Below are positions 26,750-35,211 of a DNA stretch of 64,000 bases, in pieces (the stretch's first letter is position 1; each line of letters begins with the position of its first letter). Under the pieces are notes generated by a model. That model saw nothing but the letters and a program-made list of their open reading frames with translations, had not been told where the DNA came from and searched no databases. The DNA lies in contig NZ_JAIMFO010000006.1 in the NCBI RefSeq assembly GCF_019795105.1, forward strand, positions 62,001 to 126,000. The letters run 5' to 3'. The stretch comes from Collinsella ureilytica. GTDB lineage: Bacteria > Actinomycetota > Coriobacteriia > Coriobacteriales > Coriobacteriaceae. The translations under genes were made by a program, and so were the position numbers.

Positions 26750-26780
26750 CCCATTCACAAGCGCACACGACGAGATTGAA
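26750..26780 (+). repeat. Right direct repeat of the toxin-antitoxin block
   Basis: Perfect 31-bp copy of the sequence at 25275-25305, same orientation, 1,475 bp apart. The pair encloses only the antitoxin and toxin genes and their control regions. Confidence 0.9.
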
Positions 26781-26793
26781 AATGGCACCCCTA

Positions 26794-27873
26794 TTATACC
26801 AGGTAGGCACCCACATCAAAGTCCATGCCGCCTACGAGCGAAGCGCCTGCTACACTGCTTGCGCGCTGCAGTAAAAATGGTCGAATCAACTCTTGACGGC
26901 TCAGATCCTGATCCATGGGCTCGCCCGAGAATGCAGCCAACTTCTCGAGCTCAATTTGTTCAATCAACAACTGGACGCCACGCCTGCCCACCTCATAGCC
27001 TGAAGGTACAACCGTGGTGAGAGGAATATCTCCAATCCAGGCGAGTGGATTACCGTCACATCCTGCAACGGCAACATCTCCCGGCACACGCAAGCCCGCT
27101 GCGCGAACTGCAGCAAGCGCTCCTGAAGCGAGGGCATCGGTCAGGCCGATAATAAAATCGGGGCGCTCGCACGCGGGACGACGCATCAGTTTTGACCCAA
27201 CCTCAAAGCCATCGCGTGACCGATCGGGCGCACCCTCATCAATAAACTCAAATTGAACCGTTGCATCATGAGCCACATGAATAATTCCGCGCGCGCGATC
27301 AACCTCAGCAGGAGCAAATGAGCGCCCAAACACCGCAATATGGTGAGCTCCAGACCGTGCTGCATGCTCCGCTACCAGGGCTCCTTGCTTTTCTCGATCT
27401 GCAGCAACGCGGCAGCCCGGCCCCTCCCCAATCACGCCTTGATACACCATGGGAATTGCGCGGCGCGAAGCAGGCAGCTCCACATGTTGGGCGCATAAGG
27501 GATGAATCAGAATGCCCGCTACCTGTGAACCCGCAAGATAGCGCAAGTTCGCGCGCTCAATCTCAGGGTCTCCAGCTGAATTCAACATAATGAGGTCGTA
27601 GCCAGCACGACGCGCCTCACTTTGAGCGCCTGAAGCCTCTTGCAGCGGAAATCCATGGGTCATATGCGGAAGAATCAAGCCAAATACTGCAGAGCTGCCA
27701 CCTGCAAGCAAGCGAGCGCTCTGATTAGGCGCATAGCCGAGAGCATCCATAGCTGCGCGTACCCGCTCAATTGTTTCTGGGCGCACCCGATCGGGATGGT
27801 TCAGCACATTGGATACGGTGCCGAGGGCAACTCCCGCCTCGCGAGCAACCTCTTGGATCGTAACCTTGGCCAT
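26794..27873 (-). CDS. LacI-family transcriptional regulator
   Basis: 359 residues. The N-terminal helix-turn-helix and hinge (VTIQEVAREAGVALGTVSNVLN, then NQSARLLAGG) are typical, followed by a periplasmic-binding-protein-like sensor with VFGLILPHMTHGF and GLTDALASGAL. It usually represses sugar genes and responds to a sugar or sugar phosphate. The downstream neighbour on the same strand is the toxin-antitoxin block; the upstream neighbour is a ROK glucokinase. Its own target is not evident. Confidence 0.92.
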   Translation of the reverse strand: MAKVTIQEVAREAGVALGTVSNVLNHPDRVRPETIERVRAAMDALGYAPNQSARLLAGGSSAVFGLILPHMTHGFPLQEASGAQSEARRAGYDLIMLNSAGDPEIERANLRYLAGSQVAGILIHPLCAQHVELPASRRAIPMVYQGVIGEGPGCRVAADREKQGALVAEHAARSGAHHIAVFGRSFAPAEVDRARGIIHVAHDATVQFEFIDEGAPDRSRDGFEVGSKLMRRPACERPDFIIGLTDALASGALAAVRAAGLRVPGDVAVAGCDGNPLAWIGDIPLTTVVPSGYEVGRRGVQLLIEQIELEKLAAFSGEPMDQDLSRQELIRPFLLQRASSVAGASLVGGMDFDVGAYLV

Positions 27874-28123
27874 AAGCTCCCTCGCTCATAGTTGATGCGC
27901 TTCAAGATGCTTGAATTGTATCAGCTTGAGTAAGGGTAGCGATCCTTCGCACGGTATTGCGCCTGCCGTCGTCCAACGCAGCTACCGGGTACATTGCACC
28001 TCGCGTATCAGCCATGCCTCATGCCTGTGCCACAAAGGCAGAACACATCGCCGGCGGCCAAGCTAACTCAGGGCTTCGCATCCCATGCGCCCACGATCAA
28101 CGCTGCGCGTTCGGCAGTGCGTA

Positions 28124-29059
28124 TTAGGCATCCAAATCCAAGAGCGCTTGGTAAGCTGCACCAAGCAGACCCGCGTCGTTTCCGAGCATGGCGCGACGGA
28201 GTACATAGCGATCGCGAATGCCTGGGAACACATACTTGCCCAGGCGCTCTGACAAAGGACCCATGAGCAGATCCCCTGCATACGAAAGGCCGCCACCGAT
28301 GATGATCTCGCGAGGATCGACCGTATTAACGATAGCCGCAAGATTTTTTGCAAGGTATTCAACAGTTATGTCGCGAGCATCAATAGCCAGCGGGTCTCCC
28401 GCCGCCACATCATCAAACACTTCCTTACCTGATGCATACGCATGAGCAGAGCCCGCGCGAGCAAGCAATTGGTTGGCCGTCTTTACAAAACCGCTGGCAG
28501 ATGCATAGCACTCAAGGCAGTTTGTTTTACCGCATCCACACTGGCGCACACCAGAGGCATCAACGGGTGAGTGGCCAATTTCTCCAGCACAGCCATGGTC
28601 GCCATTCATGATGCGACCGCCCACAATGATGCCGCCACCCACGCCTGTTCCGAGCGTTACAAAAACCGCGTTGCCGCCCATGCCCTCGGCGTCTCCACCC
28701 ATCCAGACCTCACCGAGCGCTGCAGCATTTGCATCATTGAGCAAAGAGACCGGAAGCCCCAGCTCAGCCTTTACCACACGACCAAGCGGCATGCCATTCC
28801 AACCAAGGTTAACCGCACGCTCAACCACATCGCCCATAATGGGGCCGGGAACGCCAATTCCCACGGCAACCGGAACCTCATCTTCTGGCAGCTCTGACAT
28901 CTTGGCGCGAAGATGCTCAACGATGTCTCCGGGGATATTGGCACCGCCATCGCTCACATCGGTAGGAATTGCCCACCGATCGAGGATCCTACCTGCCTCA
29001 TCCACAATCGAAAATTTGACGGTAGTGCCACCAAGGTCGATACCAAACAAGCGCTTCAT
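28124..29059 (-). CDS. glk: ROK-family glucokinase
   Basis: Phosphorylates glucose with ATP. 311 residues: LFGIDLGGTTVKFSIVD phosphate loop, the catalytic Asp in LLNDANAAALGE, the ATP motif VTLGTGVGGGII, the sugar-binding GEIGHSPVD with its conserved Glu-His, and the zinc motif CGCGKTNCLECYAS. ATG 29059 has GGAAGGGGAGA just upstream; a longer start in MQHHPEG is unlikely. A related activity (mannose or N-acetylglucosamine kinase) cannot be excluded by motif alone. Confidence 0.92.
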   Translation of the reverse strand: MKRLFGIDLGGTTVKFSIVDEAGRILDRWAIPTDVSDGGANIPGDIVEHLRAKMSELPEDEVPVAVGIGVPGPIMGDVVERAVNLGWNGMPLGRVVKAELGLPVSLLNDANAAALGEVWMGGDAEGMGGNAVFVTLGTGVGGGIIVGGRIMNGDHGCAGEIGHSPVDASGVRQCGCGKTNCLECYASASGFVKTANQLLARAGSAHAYASGKEVFDDVAAGDPLAIDARDITVEYLAKNLAAIVNTVDPREIIIGGGLSYAGDLLMGPLSERLGKYVFPGIRDRYVLRRAMLGNDAGLLGAAYQALLDLDA

Positions 29060-29620
29060 GGTCTCCCCTTCCGGATGGTGCTGCATGCCCATATTGTAGA
29101 GCCTGTTGCTCCCATGGTCGATGTGTTTGCGAGGGTATCGCGTGTTGTTATGCGCCGCTCAGCTGCTCAGAGTCGCGCGCTCGCTCAGTCGTATGCTCGT
29201 GGTGCGCCGCACACCTGCTCGGGCGTTCGGCTACCCGGCTGCTCGGCTTCTCAACTGGTCGGCTGTTCACACGCAAGACTACTCGTGGTACACCGCTACC
29301 TGCTCAGCTACTCGGCTTTTCGCACGCAGAGCCGTTCGTGGTACACCGCGAGCCTCCTCAGCAGCTGAACTCCTCACTCGCGAGCCTGCTTGGGTACACC
29401 GCGAGCCTGCCCAACTGCTCAGCAAAATGGCCGTACGCAGATCAGCCACAGCGGGCGGTCAGATCTACGTACGGCCGAACCACACTCACACAGCGCGTCA
29501 TTTCCCCTAGGCACAAAACTACAAGGCAGCCAGACTGCTCATCGGTTCAGTGCAAGTCAGCAGCTGAGAGCACCGATCATCTCGCGAGAACCAGCGGCAC
29601 GAGCGATGGCTGAGAGTACC
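29060..29620. repeat. 560-bp gene-free region with CG-rich decayed repeats
   Basis: From about 29140 to 29420 the sequence is built of loose units of about 55-75 bp that share CTCGTGGTACACCGC and GAGCCTGC-C-CTGCTCAGC. After that comes a 15-bp inverted repeat (29429-29476). The remainder up to the flavin lipoprotein stop shows no gene. Confidence 0.6.
29429..29476 (-). terminator. Inverted repeat downstream of the flavin lipoprotein
   Basis: Arms GGCCGTACGCAGATC/GATCTACGTACGGCC (14 of 15 paired) with an 18-base loop. Palindromic GTAC centre. Position suits transcription termination of the lipoprotein gene about 150 bp away. Confidence 0.5.
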
Positions 29621-30649
29621 TTAGGCAAGTTTGCCAGCATGCTGTGCAGCAGCAATATAGTTGCCGCCATCTACCAGCGTGGAGCCAGAGATAGCGTCTA
29701 CATCAACGTCTGCCAAATCATCAAGCTTCTTGCCAGCAATATCGTCTTCCAAGGCGTGGAGGGACTCGAGGTAGCCCTTGGTGGCCTTACCGTGCTCCTT
29801 CATAAGGGCAGAATAGATAGAGTCGTTCGTCCCCTTGGAAACCAAGACCTGACCCTCGGCATAACCTGCACCGAAGCCCTTATCTGAGTTAGGCACCGGC
29901 TTTACGCCCTCAGTCTTTGCATCAAAGAACTGGAACTCATCAATGCTCGTGGCAACCAAGGTATCGCCCTGCACCAAAGAAACGGCGCTGCCAAAGGCCA
30001 TCTTGCTGTGAATTGCCTCTACCACACGGCCAAACTTCGCTTCGCCCTCAGCAAGCTCGCCGGTGCTCGTGAGCGTATCGTCTGCCGCAACCTCTGCCAC
30101 AACAGCCAAATAGTTCGGGCCATCTACCAGCGTGGATCCAGAGATAGCGTCTACATCAACATCCTTGAGCTCTGATGCCTTCTTGCCAACTGCAAACGCC
30201 TCAACTGCCTTCATAGACTCAAGATAGCCCTTGGTAGCCTTGGCATGCTCGGCCATAAGCTTGGAATAAAACTCATTGTTATCTGCCTTAGAGATAAGCA
30301 CCTGACCCTCGGCATAGCACTTGGCTAGCTTCTCATCAGAATTGGGAACCGGAGTAATTCCCTCAGTGTCTGCAGCAACAAACTGATACTCATCAATATT
30401 AACCGCAGCAATGGTGCCATCTTCCTTTACAGCAACAACCACCTGTGTGAAGGCTTTATCACCATGGGCTGAGCCATAGCCACGATGCAAGACCACCTTG
30501 CCAGATGCGCCCTTAGCACCTGAACCGGCTGCAGCCGGAGCCTTGGCATCATTCTTAGAGCATCCTGCTAGAGTTCCTGCACCAAGCACACCTGCACCCA
30601 CAGCAATCGTTCCACGCAAAAAGTTCCGGCGCGTTAGATTCATACTCAT
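29621..30649 (-). CDS. Tat-exported lipoprotein with two FMN-binding domains (PplA-like)
   Basis: 342-residue extracytoplasmic electron carrier. The Tat signal TRRNFLRG (Arg7-Arg8) is followed by a lipobox LAGC (Cys30). After a Gly/Ala linker come two homologous domains of about 145 residues. Each shares a DEYQF/DEFQF strand, PVPNSD, YAEGQVL, KATKGYLES and ends in VDVDAISGSTLVDG, a flavinylation-type Asp-x-x-Ser-Gly-x-Thr site (at 167-173 and 318-324). Listeria PplA, used in extracellular electron transfer, has the same double-domain design. It diverges from apbE, the likely flavin-attaching enzyme. ATG 30649 is set by AGGAGG. Confidence 0.88.
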   Translation of the reverse strand: MSMNLTRRNFLRGTIAVGAGVLGAGTLAGCSKNDAKAPAAAGSGAKGASGKVVLHRGYGSAHGDKAFTQVVVAVKEDGTIAAVNIDEYQFVAADTEGITPVPNSDEKLAKCYAEGQVLISKADNNEFYSKLMAEHAKATKGYLESMKAVEAFAVGKKASELKDVDVDAISGSTLVDGPNYLAVVAEVAADDTLTSTGELAEGEAKFGRVVEAIHSKMAFGSAVSLVQGDTLVATSIDEFQFFDAKTEGVKPVPNSDKGFGAGYAEGQVLVSKGTNDSIYSALMKEHGKATKGYLESLHALEDDIAGKKLDDLADVDVDAISGSTLVDGGNYIAAAQHAGKLA

Positions 30650-30819
30650 CATGTCCTCCTTATTCTGGACGATCATAGCTATTTGCTTATTTTATATAAT
30701 CCCCTGGTGTTAAGCAATTATCGAGCACCTATTAATGAAGCAAGATGTGCAGGTTGAGCAAGCAACTATACTGATCAAGAAGCGTTCTTTGACCACGACC
30801 TTCCCGAGAGGAAGTACCC
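30650..30819. promoter_or_regulatory. Divergent control region, flavin lipoprotein / apbE
   Basis: 170 bp with AT-rich -10-like sequences for both directions: TATATAAAAT for the lipoprotein on the minus strand and TATACT near 30767 for apbE on the plus strand. A shared control region fits joint expression of carrier and flavin transferase. Confidence 0.5.
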
Positions 30820-31782
30820 ATGCTTACGCGTGAGTTTCGCCACTTTAATACAGTAAATACTGTCGTTGCAGACACTCAAAACGAAGGCTTACTGGATGAG
30901 GTAGTTGCACTTTGCGACCGCTATGACCAGATGTTTTCTCGATTCAATCCCGCAAGCGAGCTATTTTGCGTCAATGAGGCCTTGCGTCGCGGCGAGGGAG
31001 CCAAGCTAAGCCAAGAGCTTGAGCTTGTCTTACAAATTGCCCTTGCATACTGTGAGGCGACCGGTGGATTATTTGACATCACCATGGGAAGCGTCACACG
31101 TCTTTGGAATATGAGCCGAGGTATTGTGCCGGATTCTGACAAACTCGCTCGCGCCTTACAGCAGGTCGGCTGGGAGCATCTCACGATTGAAGATGGCTAC
31201 CTTCGCGCCACGGGCACACGACCCTGCCTTGACTTAGGAGGGATTGCCAAAGGCTATATTGCCGATCGCATGCTTGATCTTTTGGAAGATGGCGGCTCTC
31301 GGCACTCGCTCGTAAACCTTGGAGGCAACGTTGCAATGCGCGGTGGCAAGCCAGACGAGCAGACCGGAGATATTACGCCCTGGCGAATTGGCCTACGTGA
31401 GCCGGTAGCCTCTTCTGCCACCTCCCCGGTACGCCATTTTGCTGTTGTAAGCATTGAGTCGGGCTCTGTGGTTACAAGCGGTGTGTATGAGCGTGCTTTT
31501 GAGCGAGATAACACGACGTACCACCACATTCTCTCGCCTAAAACTGGCATGCCGGTACCAACTGATGTACTCGGCGCAACCATTATTTCTGAGCGCTCGA
31601 TTGATGGAGACGGCTATACCACCGCTCTCGTTGCGATGGGAGCTGAAGCAGCAATCAACTACGCAGAGCGCGTTGATGGGCTGGAAGCCGTTATTGTCGA
31701 CACTGCCGGAGATGTGTTGGCCACCACTGGTGTCGGAACAGAAAAGATCGGCTTTACACTTGCCACGAGCACAAGGCCATAA
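30820..31782 (+). CDS. apbE: FAD:protein FMN transferase, cytoplasmic form
   Basis: Attaches FMN covalently to Thr in target proteins, using FAD. 320 residues: the early YDQMFSRFNPASEL, DLGGIAKGYIADRM with the conserved Lys and Asp, LVNLGGNVAMRG, and the metal/active-site segment YHHILSPKTGMPV. There is no signal peptide or lipobox, unlike the secreted ApbE/FmnB proteins. Paired divergently with a Tat-exported FMN-domain lipoprotein, it most likely loads that protein before export. Its last 16 codons and following hairpin are duplicated at 36.8 kb. Confidence 0.93.
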   Translation: MLTREFRHFNTVNTVVADTQNEGLLDEVVALCDRYDQMFSRFNPASELFCVNEALRRGEGAKLSQELELVLQIALAYCEATGGLFDITMGSVTRLWNMSRGIVPDSDKLARALQQVGWEHLTIEDGYLRATGTRPCLDLGGIAKGYIADRMLDLLEDGGSRHSLVNLGGNVAMRGGKPDEQTGDITPWRIGLREPVASSATSPVRHFAVVSIESGSVVTSGVYERAFERDNTTYHHILSPKTGMPVPTDVLGATIISERSIDGDGYTTALVAMGAEAAINYAERVDGLEAVIVDTAGDVLATTGVGTEKIGFTLATSTRP

Positions 31783-31805
31783 ACAAGCAAAAGCCGATCC
31801 TTAAG
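31735..31805 (+). repeat. Left 71-bp direct repeat (apbE 3' end and terminator)
   Basis: Matches 36828-36898 at 69 of 71 bases, in the same orientation; the last 60 are identical. It contains the apbE stop and a hairpin with arms GATCGGCTTT (31746-31755) and AAAGCCGATC (31790-31799). The two repeats lie 5,093 bp apart and enclose the hexulose-phosphate cluster. Confidence 0.95.
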
Positions 31806-31829
31806 CACCTGAGCAAATACCGAATGGTA

Positions 31830-33689
31830 TTACGAGCGTTCAATACGCAAGAACTTCTCGCCCGCTTGCACCTTTCCTTGTGCCACCTGATCAACAGATG
31901 CCAACTCATTTGAATTCACGACGGTACAAATAACTGCGTCACTGTGCCCGGACTGCCTGATCAATTCTTTAGAAAACGCGATCAAATCAACACCGAGTTC
32001 AACATGGTCACCCTGTTCAACAAAGCGGTTAAATCCCATCCCGCCCATATCAACCGTATCAATTCCGATATGAATAAATACTTCTACGCCATCTGCTGTT
32101 GTAATACCGATGGCATGATTCGTTTGAGTCGTAGCCGTCACTTCGCCAGACACGGGCGACTCAATGACCTCGGAATCAGGCTCAATTGCCGCCCCTTCTC
32201 CCAATGCTCCAGAGCTAAATACCGAATCAGCAATCTCAGAAAGTGAAAGACAGCGGCCTGATATAGGAGCAGCGATACTCATCGTAGGCTCGGTGTTTTG
32301 TGCGTGCTCAGCCGCTGCGTGACGCCGAGCGAGCAACTGTGTAAACAAAAAGCCCGCTGTAGCGGAAACAGCAATCGTAGCAAGGCACATCCAGAAGTTA
32401 AACATGCTCCCGTCGGTACCAATATAGGTTGGTGAAGTCATCAGACCTGGCCCTGCCCAGCTAAACTGCTTCAAATCAAACAAGGCTCCAAACACAGCAC
32501 CTACAGCGCCTCCAAGCGTTGCCCCCAAAAATGGGTAACCAAACTCAAGGCAGATACCATACAACGCAGGTTCAGTAATACCGAGAATTGCAGTGATGCC
32601 CGAAGACAAAGACAGCTGCTTCACCTCTGACTTGCGAGTCAGCAAAAACATTGCAAGAGCGGCTCCACCAATTGCTGAGTTGCCCGCAAGGCCACCGGGA
32701 CAGAAGATATTGTCATATCCCATTGCATTCATCGTTGGCATATTAATGGCATATACAGCCTTATCCATGCCGGTGATGATTCCGATCGGGCAGAAAGCTC
32801 CCCACAGAGCACTTGCGAGCAAACGCACATGAGCAACAAGAAATTGGAAGAGCGCAGAAAAGCCTGTACCCGCAACATAGCCAATCGGGCCAATCACAAT
32901 CAGTACCACAGGAACGCTAATTAGCATGGTACAAAGCGGAAGGAGAAAATACTGAACGCTTGAAGGAATAACCCTCTTGCATGCATTAAAGACCAGAGCC
33001 ATAAACGGTACGCCGAGCATGATTGGCAAAAATGATCCGCTATACGTAACCGGGTATACCGGAAGCCCCAAGATGTCCAGCCCAGGAACCCCATTAATCG
33101 TGGAAAAGAGCAGGGTCATTCCTAAGAGAGCACCAAGCGCCGGCCTCACCCCCAACTTATCGGCTGCAGCCCATCCAAGACAAATGGGCATAAAATAAAA
33201 GCCAGCGTTAGCCACTCCATTGAAAATCGTAACGACCCCTGATTCGGCATTGACCCCTAGAAAAGTTGTACAGATGGTTAGGAATGCCATGATCATTCCG
33301 CAGCACATATAGATGGGAATAATCGTTCCAACTACGGCTCCCAAATAGTCCATAGTTTTGCGACCCAAGACTTGCATGCGTTCTTTTAGGCTGCCCGTAT
33401 GCTGATCGGTTGATAAGCTTTTTTCTTCGCGCGCGCCACTATAGCCAGTGATAGTCAAAAATTCCTGGAAGATTGTCTCGATATCGGTTCCTACGACAAC
33501 CTGTATTTCTCCACCACCTACATCACGAACGCCAAAAACGCCCTTAAGCGCTTTGAGCCCATCAATATTGACAGCACGCGCATCGGCGAGTCGAAATCTC
33601 AGGCGTGTAGCACAGTGGGTAGCAAAAGAAATATTCTTCAGCCCTCCCACTCCCTCTACCACACCGTGAATTAGTTGCTCGTATCTCAT
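31830..33689 (-). CDS. PTS sugar permease EIIBCA, glucoside/sucrose family
   Basis: Single-chain phosphotransferase permease, 619 residues. EIIB (1-80) carries the phosphorylated Cys in THCATRLRFRL. EIIC (about 105-445) has roughly ten membrane helices. EIIA (about 480-619) has the His in GVEVFIHIGIDTVDM. This domain order is that of beta-glucoside, sucrose and trehalose permeases, which give 6-phosphosugars. No phospho-glycosidase lies nearby, so a monosaccharide substrate is possible. ATG 33689 is set by AAGGGGG. It is the downstream-most gene of the repeat-bounded cluster. Confidence 0.93.
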   Translation of the reverse strand: MRYEQLIHGVVEGVGGLKNISFATHCATRLRFRLADARAVNIDGLKALKGVFGVRDVGGGEIQVVVGTDIETIFQEFLTITGYSGAREEKSLSTDQHTGSLKERMQVLGRKTMDYLGAVVGTIIPIYMCCGMIMAFLTICTTFLGVNAESGVVTIFNGVANAGFYFMPICLGWAAADKLGVRPALGALLGMTLLFSTINGVPGLDILGLPVYPVTYSGSFLPIMLGVPFMALVFNACKRVIPSSVQYFLLPLCTMLISVPVVLIVIGPIGYVAGTGFSALFQFLVAHVRLLASALWGAFCPIGIITGMDKAVYAINMPTMNAMGYDNIFCPGGLAGNSAIGGAALAMFLLTRKSEVKQLSLSSGITAILGITEPALYGICLEFGYPFLGATLGGAVGAVFGALFDLKQFSWAGPGLMTSPTYIGTDGSMFNFWMCLATIAVSATAGFLFTQLLARRHAAAEHAQNTEPTMSIAAPISGRCLSLSEIADSVFSSGALGEGAAIEPDSEVIESPVSGEVTATTQTNHAIGITTADGVEVFIHIGIDTVDMGGMGFNRFVEQGDHVELGVDLIAFSKELIRQSGHSDAVICTVVNSNELASVDQVAQGKVQAGEKFLRIERS

Positions 33690-33801
33690 GCGAACCCCCT
33701 TCATGATCGTCGCCGACATCCTGTCGTCTGTCTATCTCTGACGATATGAAGGCTCGTGTTCCACTGAAAGAAACACCTGTTACAGTTCGGTTGAACGGTA
33801 C

Positions 33802-34554
33802 CTATTCAGCTAGCTTTCCAACCTGGGATTCATGCCAACGGCGCGCAAGCACTTCGATGATGTAGATAACCGGTACCTGGCTTGTGAGATTTGCATCAGA
33901 TGAGCTGCGTACTGCAGTCATGTCATAGCTGATAGCGTGATCAGCCATGCGAGCTGCAGTGGAAGCAGAGTCTCCGGTAATCGCTAGTATCCGAGCTCCT
34001 GAACGCTGGCAATCCTTAAGCTGGCAAATAAGATGTTTTGATTCTCCCGATACCGATAACGCAATCACCAAAGCATGCTCACCGAGCTCATCTGAAATGG
34101 GATACCAGGGATCATCAATGGACAGGGCAAGCTTCCCCATTCCAGAAAAATATCTTCCGCCATAACGCGCAAGCAAACCTGAACCTCCCTGACCCATGAA
34201 GACTACAATGTGCGAAGAGCTGATCATCTCAACTGCTCGAGCAATCGCCGTCTCAAAGGCTGCGGTATACGTGCGCTCGAAGTAATCAAGAATCTCGCGT
34301 GTATCGCCACCGGGCTCACGACGCTCTCCACTTTCTAGATGCTCTCGTAGGCGATCCTTGAGCTCTGCATAACCTTCGCATCCGACCTTTTCGCAAAAGC
34401 GCAGAATCGTACTTGTTGAAACAGATACACATTTCGCGAGATGGCGGATACTCATATAGGTAACGTCTTGCGCGTGAGCGAGCACGTATTTATAAATATG
34501 CAGATCAGTCTCATTAAACTTGCGCACACTGTCATACGAAAAAAGCTCGTCCAT
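33802..34554 (-). CDS. RpiR-family regulator
   Basis: Sugar-phosphate-sensing regulator of 250 residues: N-terminal helix-turn-helix (MSIRHLAKCVSVSTSTILRF), then a SIS domain (HIVVFMGQGGSGLLARYGG, ALSVSGESKHLI) that binds a phosphosugar. It lies between the hexulose-phosphate genes and the PTS gene and is the obvious regulator of both. A strong terminator just upstream separates it from the hxl genes. ATG 34554 has GGGAAGG upstream. Confidence 0.92.
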   Translation of the reverse strand: MDELFSYDSVRKFNETDLHIYKYVLAHAQDVTYMSIRHLAKCVSVSTSTILRFCEKVGCEGYAELKDRLREHLESGERREPGGDTREILDYFERTYTAAFETAIARAVEMISSSHIVVFMGQGGSGLLARYGGRYFSGMGKLALSIDDPWYPISDELGEHALVIALSVSGESKHLICQLKDCQRSGARILAITGDSASTAARMADHAISYDMTAVRSSSDANLTSQVPVIYIIEVLARRWHESQVGKLAE

Positions 34555-34576
34555 CGCGCCTTCCCTAAAACCCGAA

Positions 34577-34608
34577 AGCACGCCGGCAAATACTGCATCC
34601 GGCGTGCT
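34577..34608 (-). terminator. Terminator after the hxlB gene
   Basis: Perfect 10-bp stem AGCACGCCGG/CCGGCGTGCT, followed on the minus strand by TTTCGGGTTTT. A classical intrinsic terminator that ends the cupin isomerase-hxlA-hxlB transcript. Confidence 0.85.
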
Positions 34609-34644
34609 GATCGTTTTATCAATCAAGACCCTTGCGCTTAAGAG

Positions 34645-35211
34645 CTATTCGAGGTTGGCATGCCTTCTCATAAGCTCTTCGTTTCTCTGAGCTATTGTCT
34701 CATCAGACACAATATCGATAATAATTGCATCACCAATCAACAGAACTGTCTGCTCAAATGTATTCGATCCGGGCTGAATAGAAGAGCGAGCGTGCTGTTC
34801 AACCTTTGTAGAAACAGCCCCTACCTCGACCACCACATCAGCCAGGCTACCAATAGGAGATTCTGGCTGCGTAGTAATCAGCGCAAGAGCAGCACCGAGC
34901 TGTTTGCACTTTTCCGCAATTACCCGCAGGGTGCCTGTAGCCCCCGAACCTGAAGCGATAACGAGCAAATCCCCCGGCTCAATAGCAGGCGTTACCGTCT
35001 CTCCCACTACATAAGACTCAAAGCCCATGTGCATAAGGCGCATCGCTAGACCTCTGATCATCATGAGAGAGCGACCAGCTCCAGCAACAAAGATCTTTTT
35101 TGCCGATAGAATCTCAGACTCAAGTGCTTTGAGCTGCGCTTCATTGAGCTCTGAAAATGTTGTCGTCAGCTCATCGGCGACTTGCAACATGATCGCCTTA
35201 ATCTCACTCAT
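34645..35211 (-). CDS. hxlB: 6-phospho-3-hexuloisomerase
   Basis: SIS-domain isomerase interconverting D-arabino-hex-3-ulose-6-phosphate and fructose-6-phosphate. 188 residues; matches HxlB along its length: VAGAGRSLMMIRGLAMRLMH, YVVGETVTPAIEPGDLL, IASGSGATGTL, SIQPGSNTFEQTVLL and the family's C-terminal RRHANLE. It overlaps hxlA by four bases. With HxlA it makes the ribulose-monophosphate pair, which either fixes formaldehyde or, in reverse, makes ribulose-5-phosphate. Confidence 0.95.
   Translation of the reverse strand: MSEIKAIMLQVADELTTTFSELNEAQLKALESEILSAKKIFVAGAGRSLMMIRGLAMRLMHMGFESYVVGETVTPAIEPGDLLVIASGSGATGTLRVIAEKCKQLGAALALITTQPESPIGSLADVVVEVGAVSTKVEQHARSSIQPGSNTFEQTVLLIGDAIIIDIVSDETIAQRNEELMRRHANLE

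Larger units (their letters stand above)
26467..26793. other. 327-bp region between LacI gene and the antitoxin
   Basis: No gene. It has a large hairpin (26574-26620), the third copy of the 27-bp motif (near 26730) and the right 31-bp direct repeat, which ends 14 bases from the LacI stop. Confidence 0.6.
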
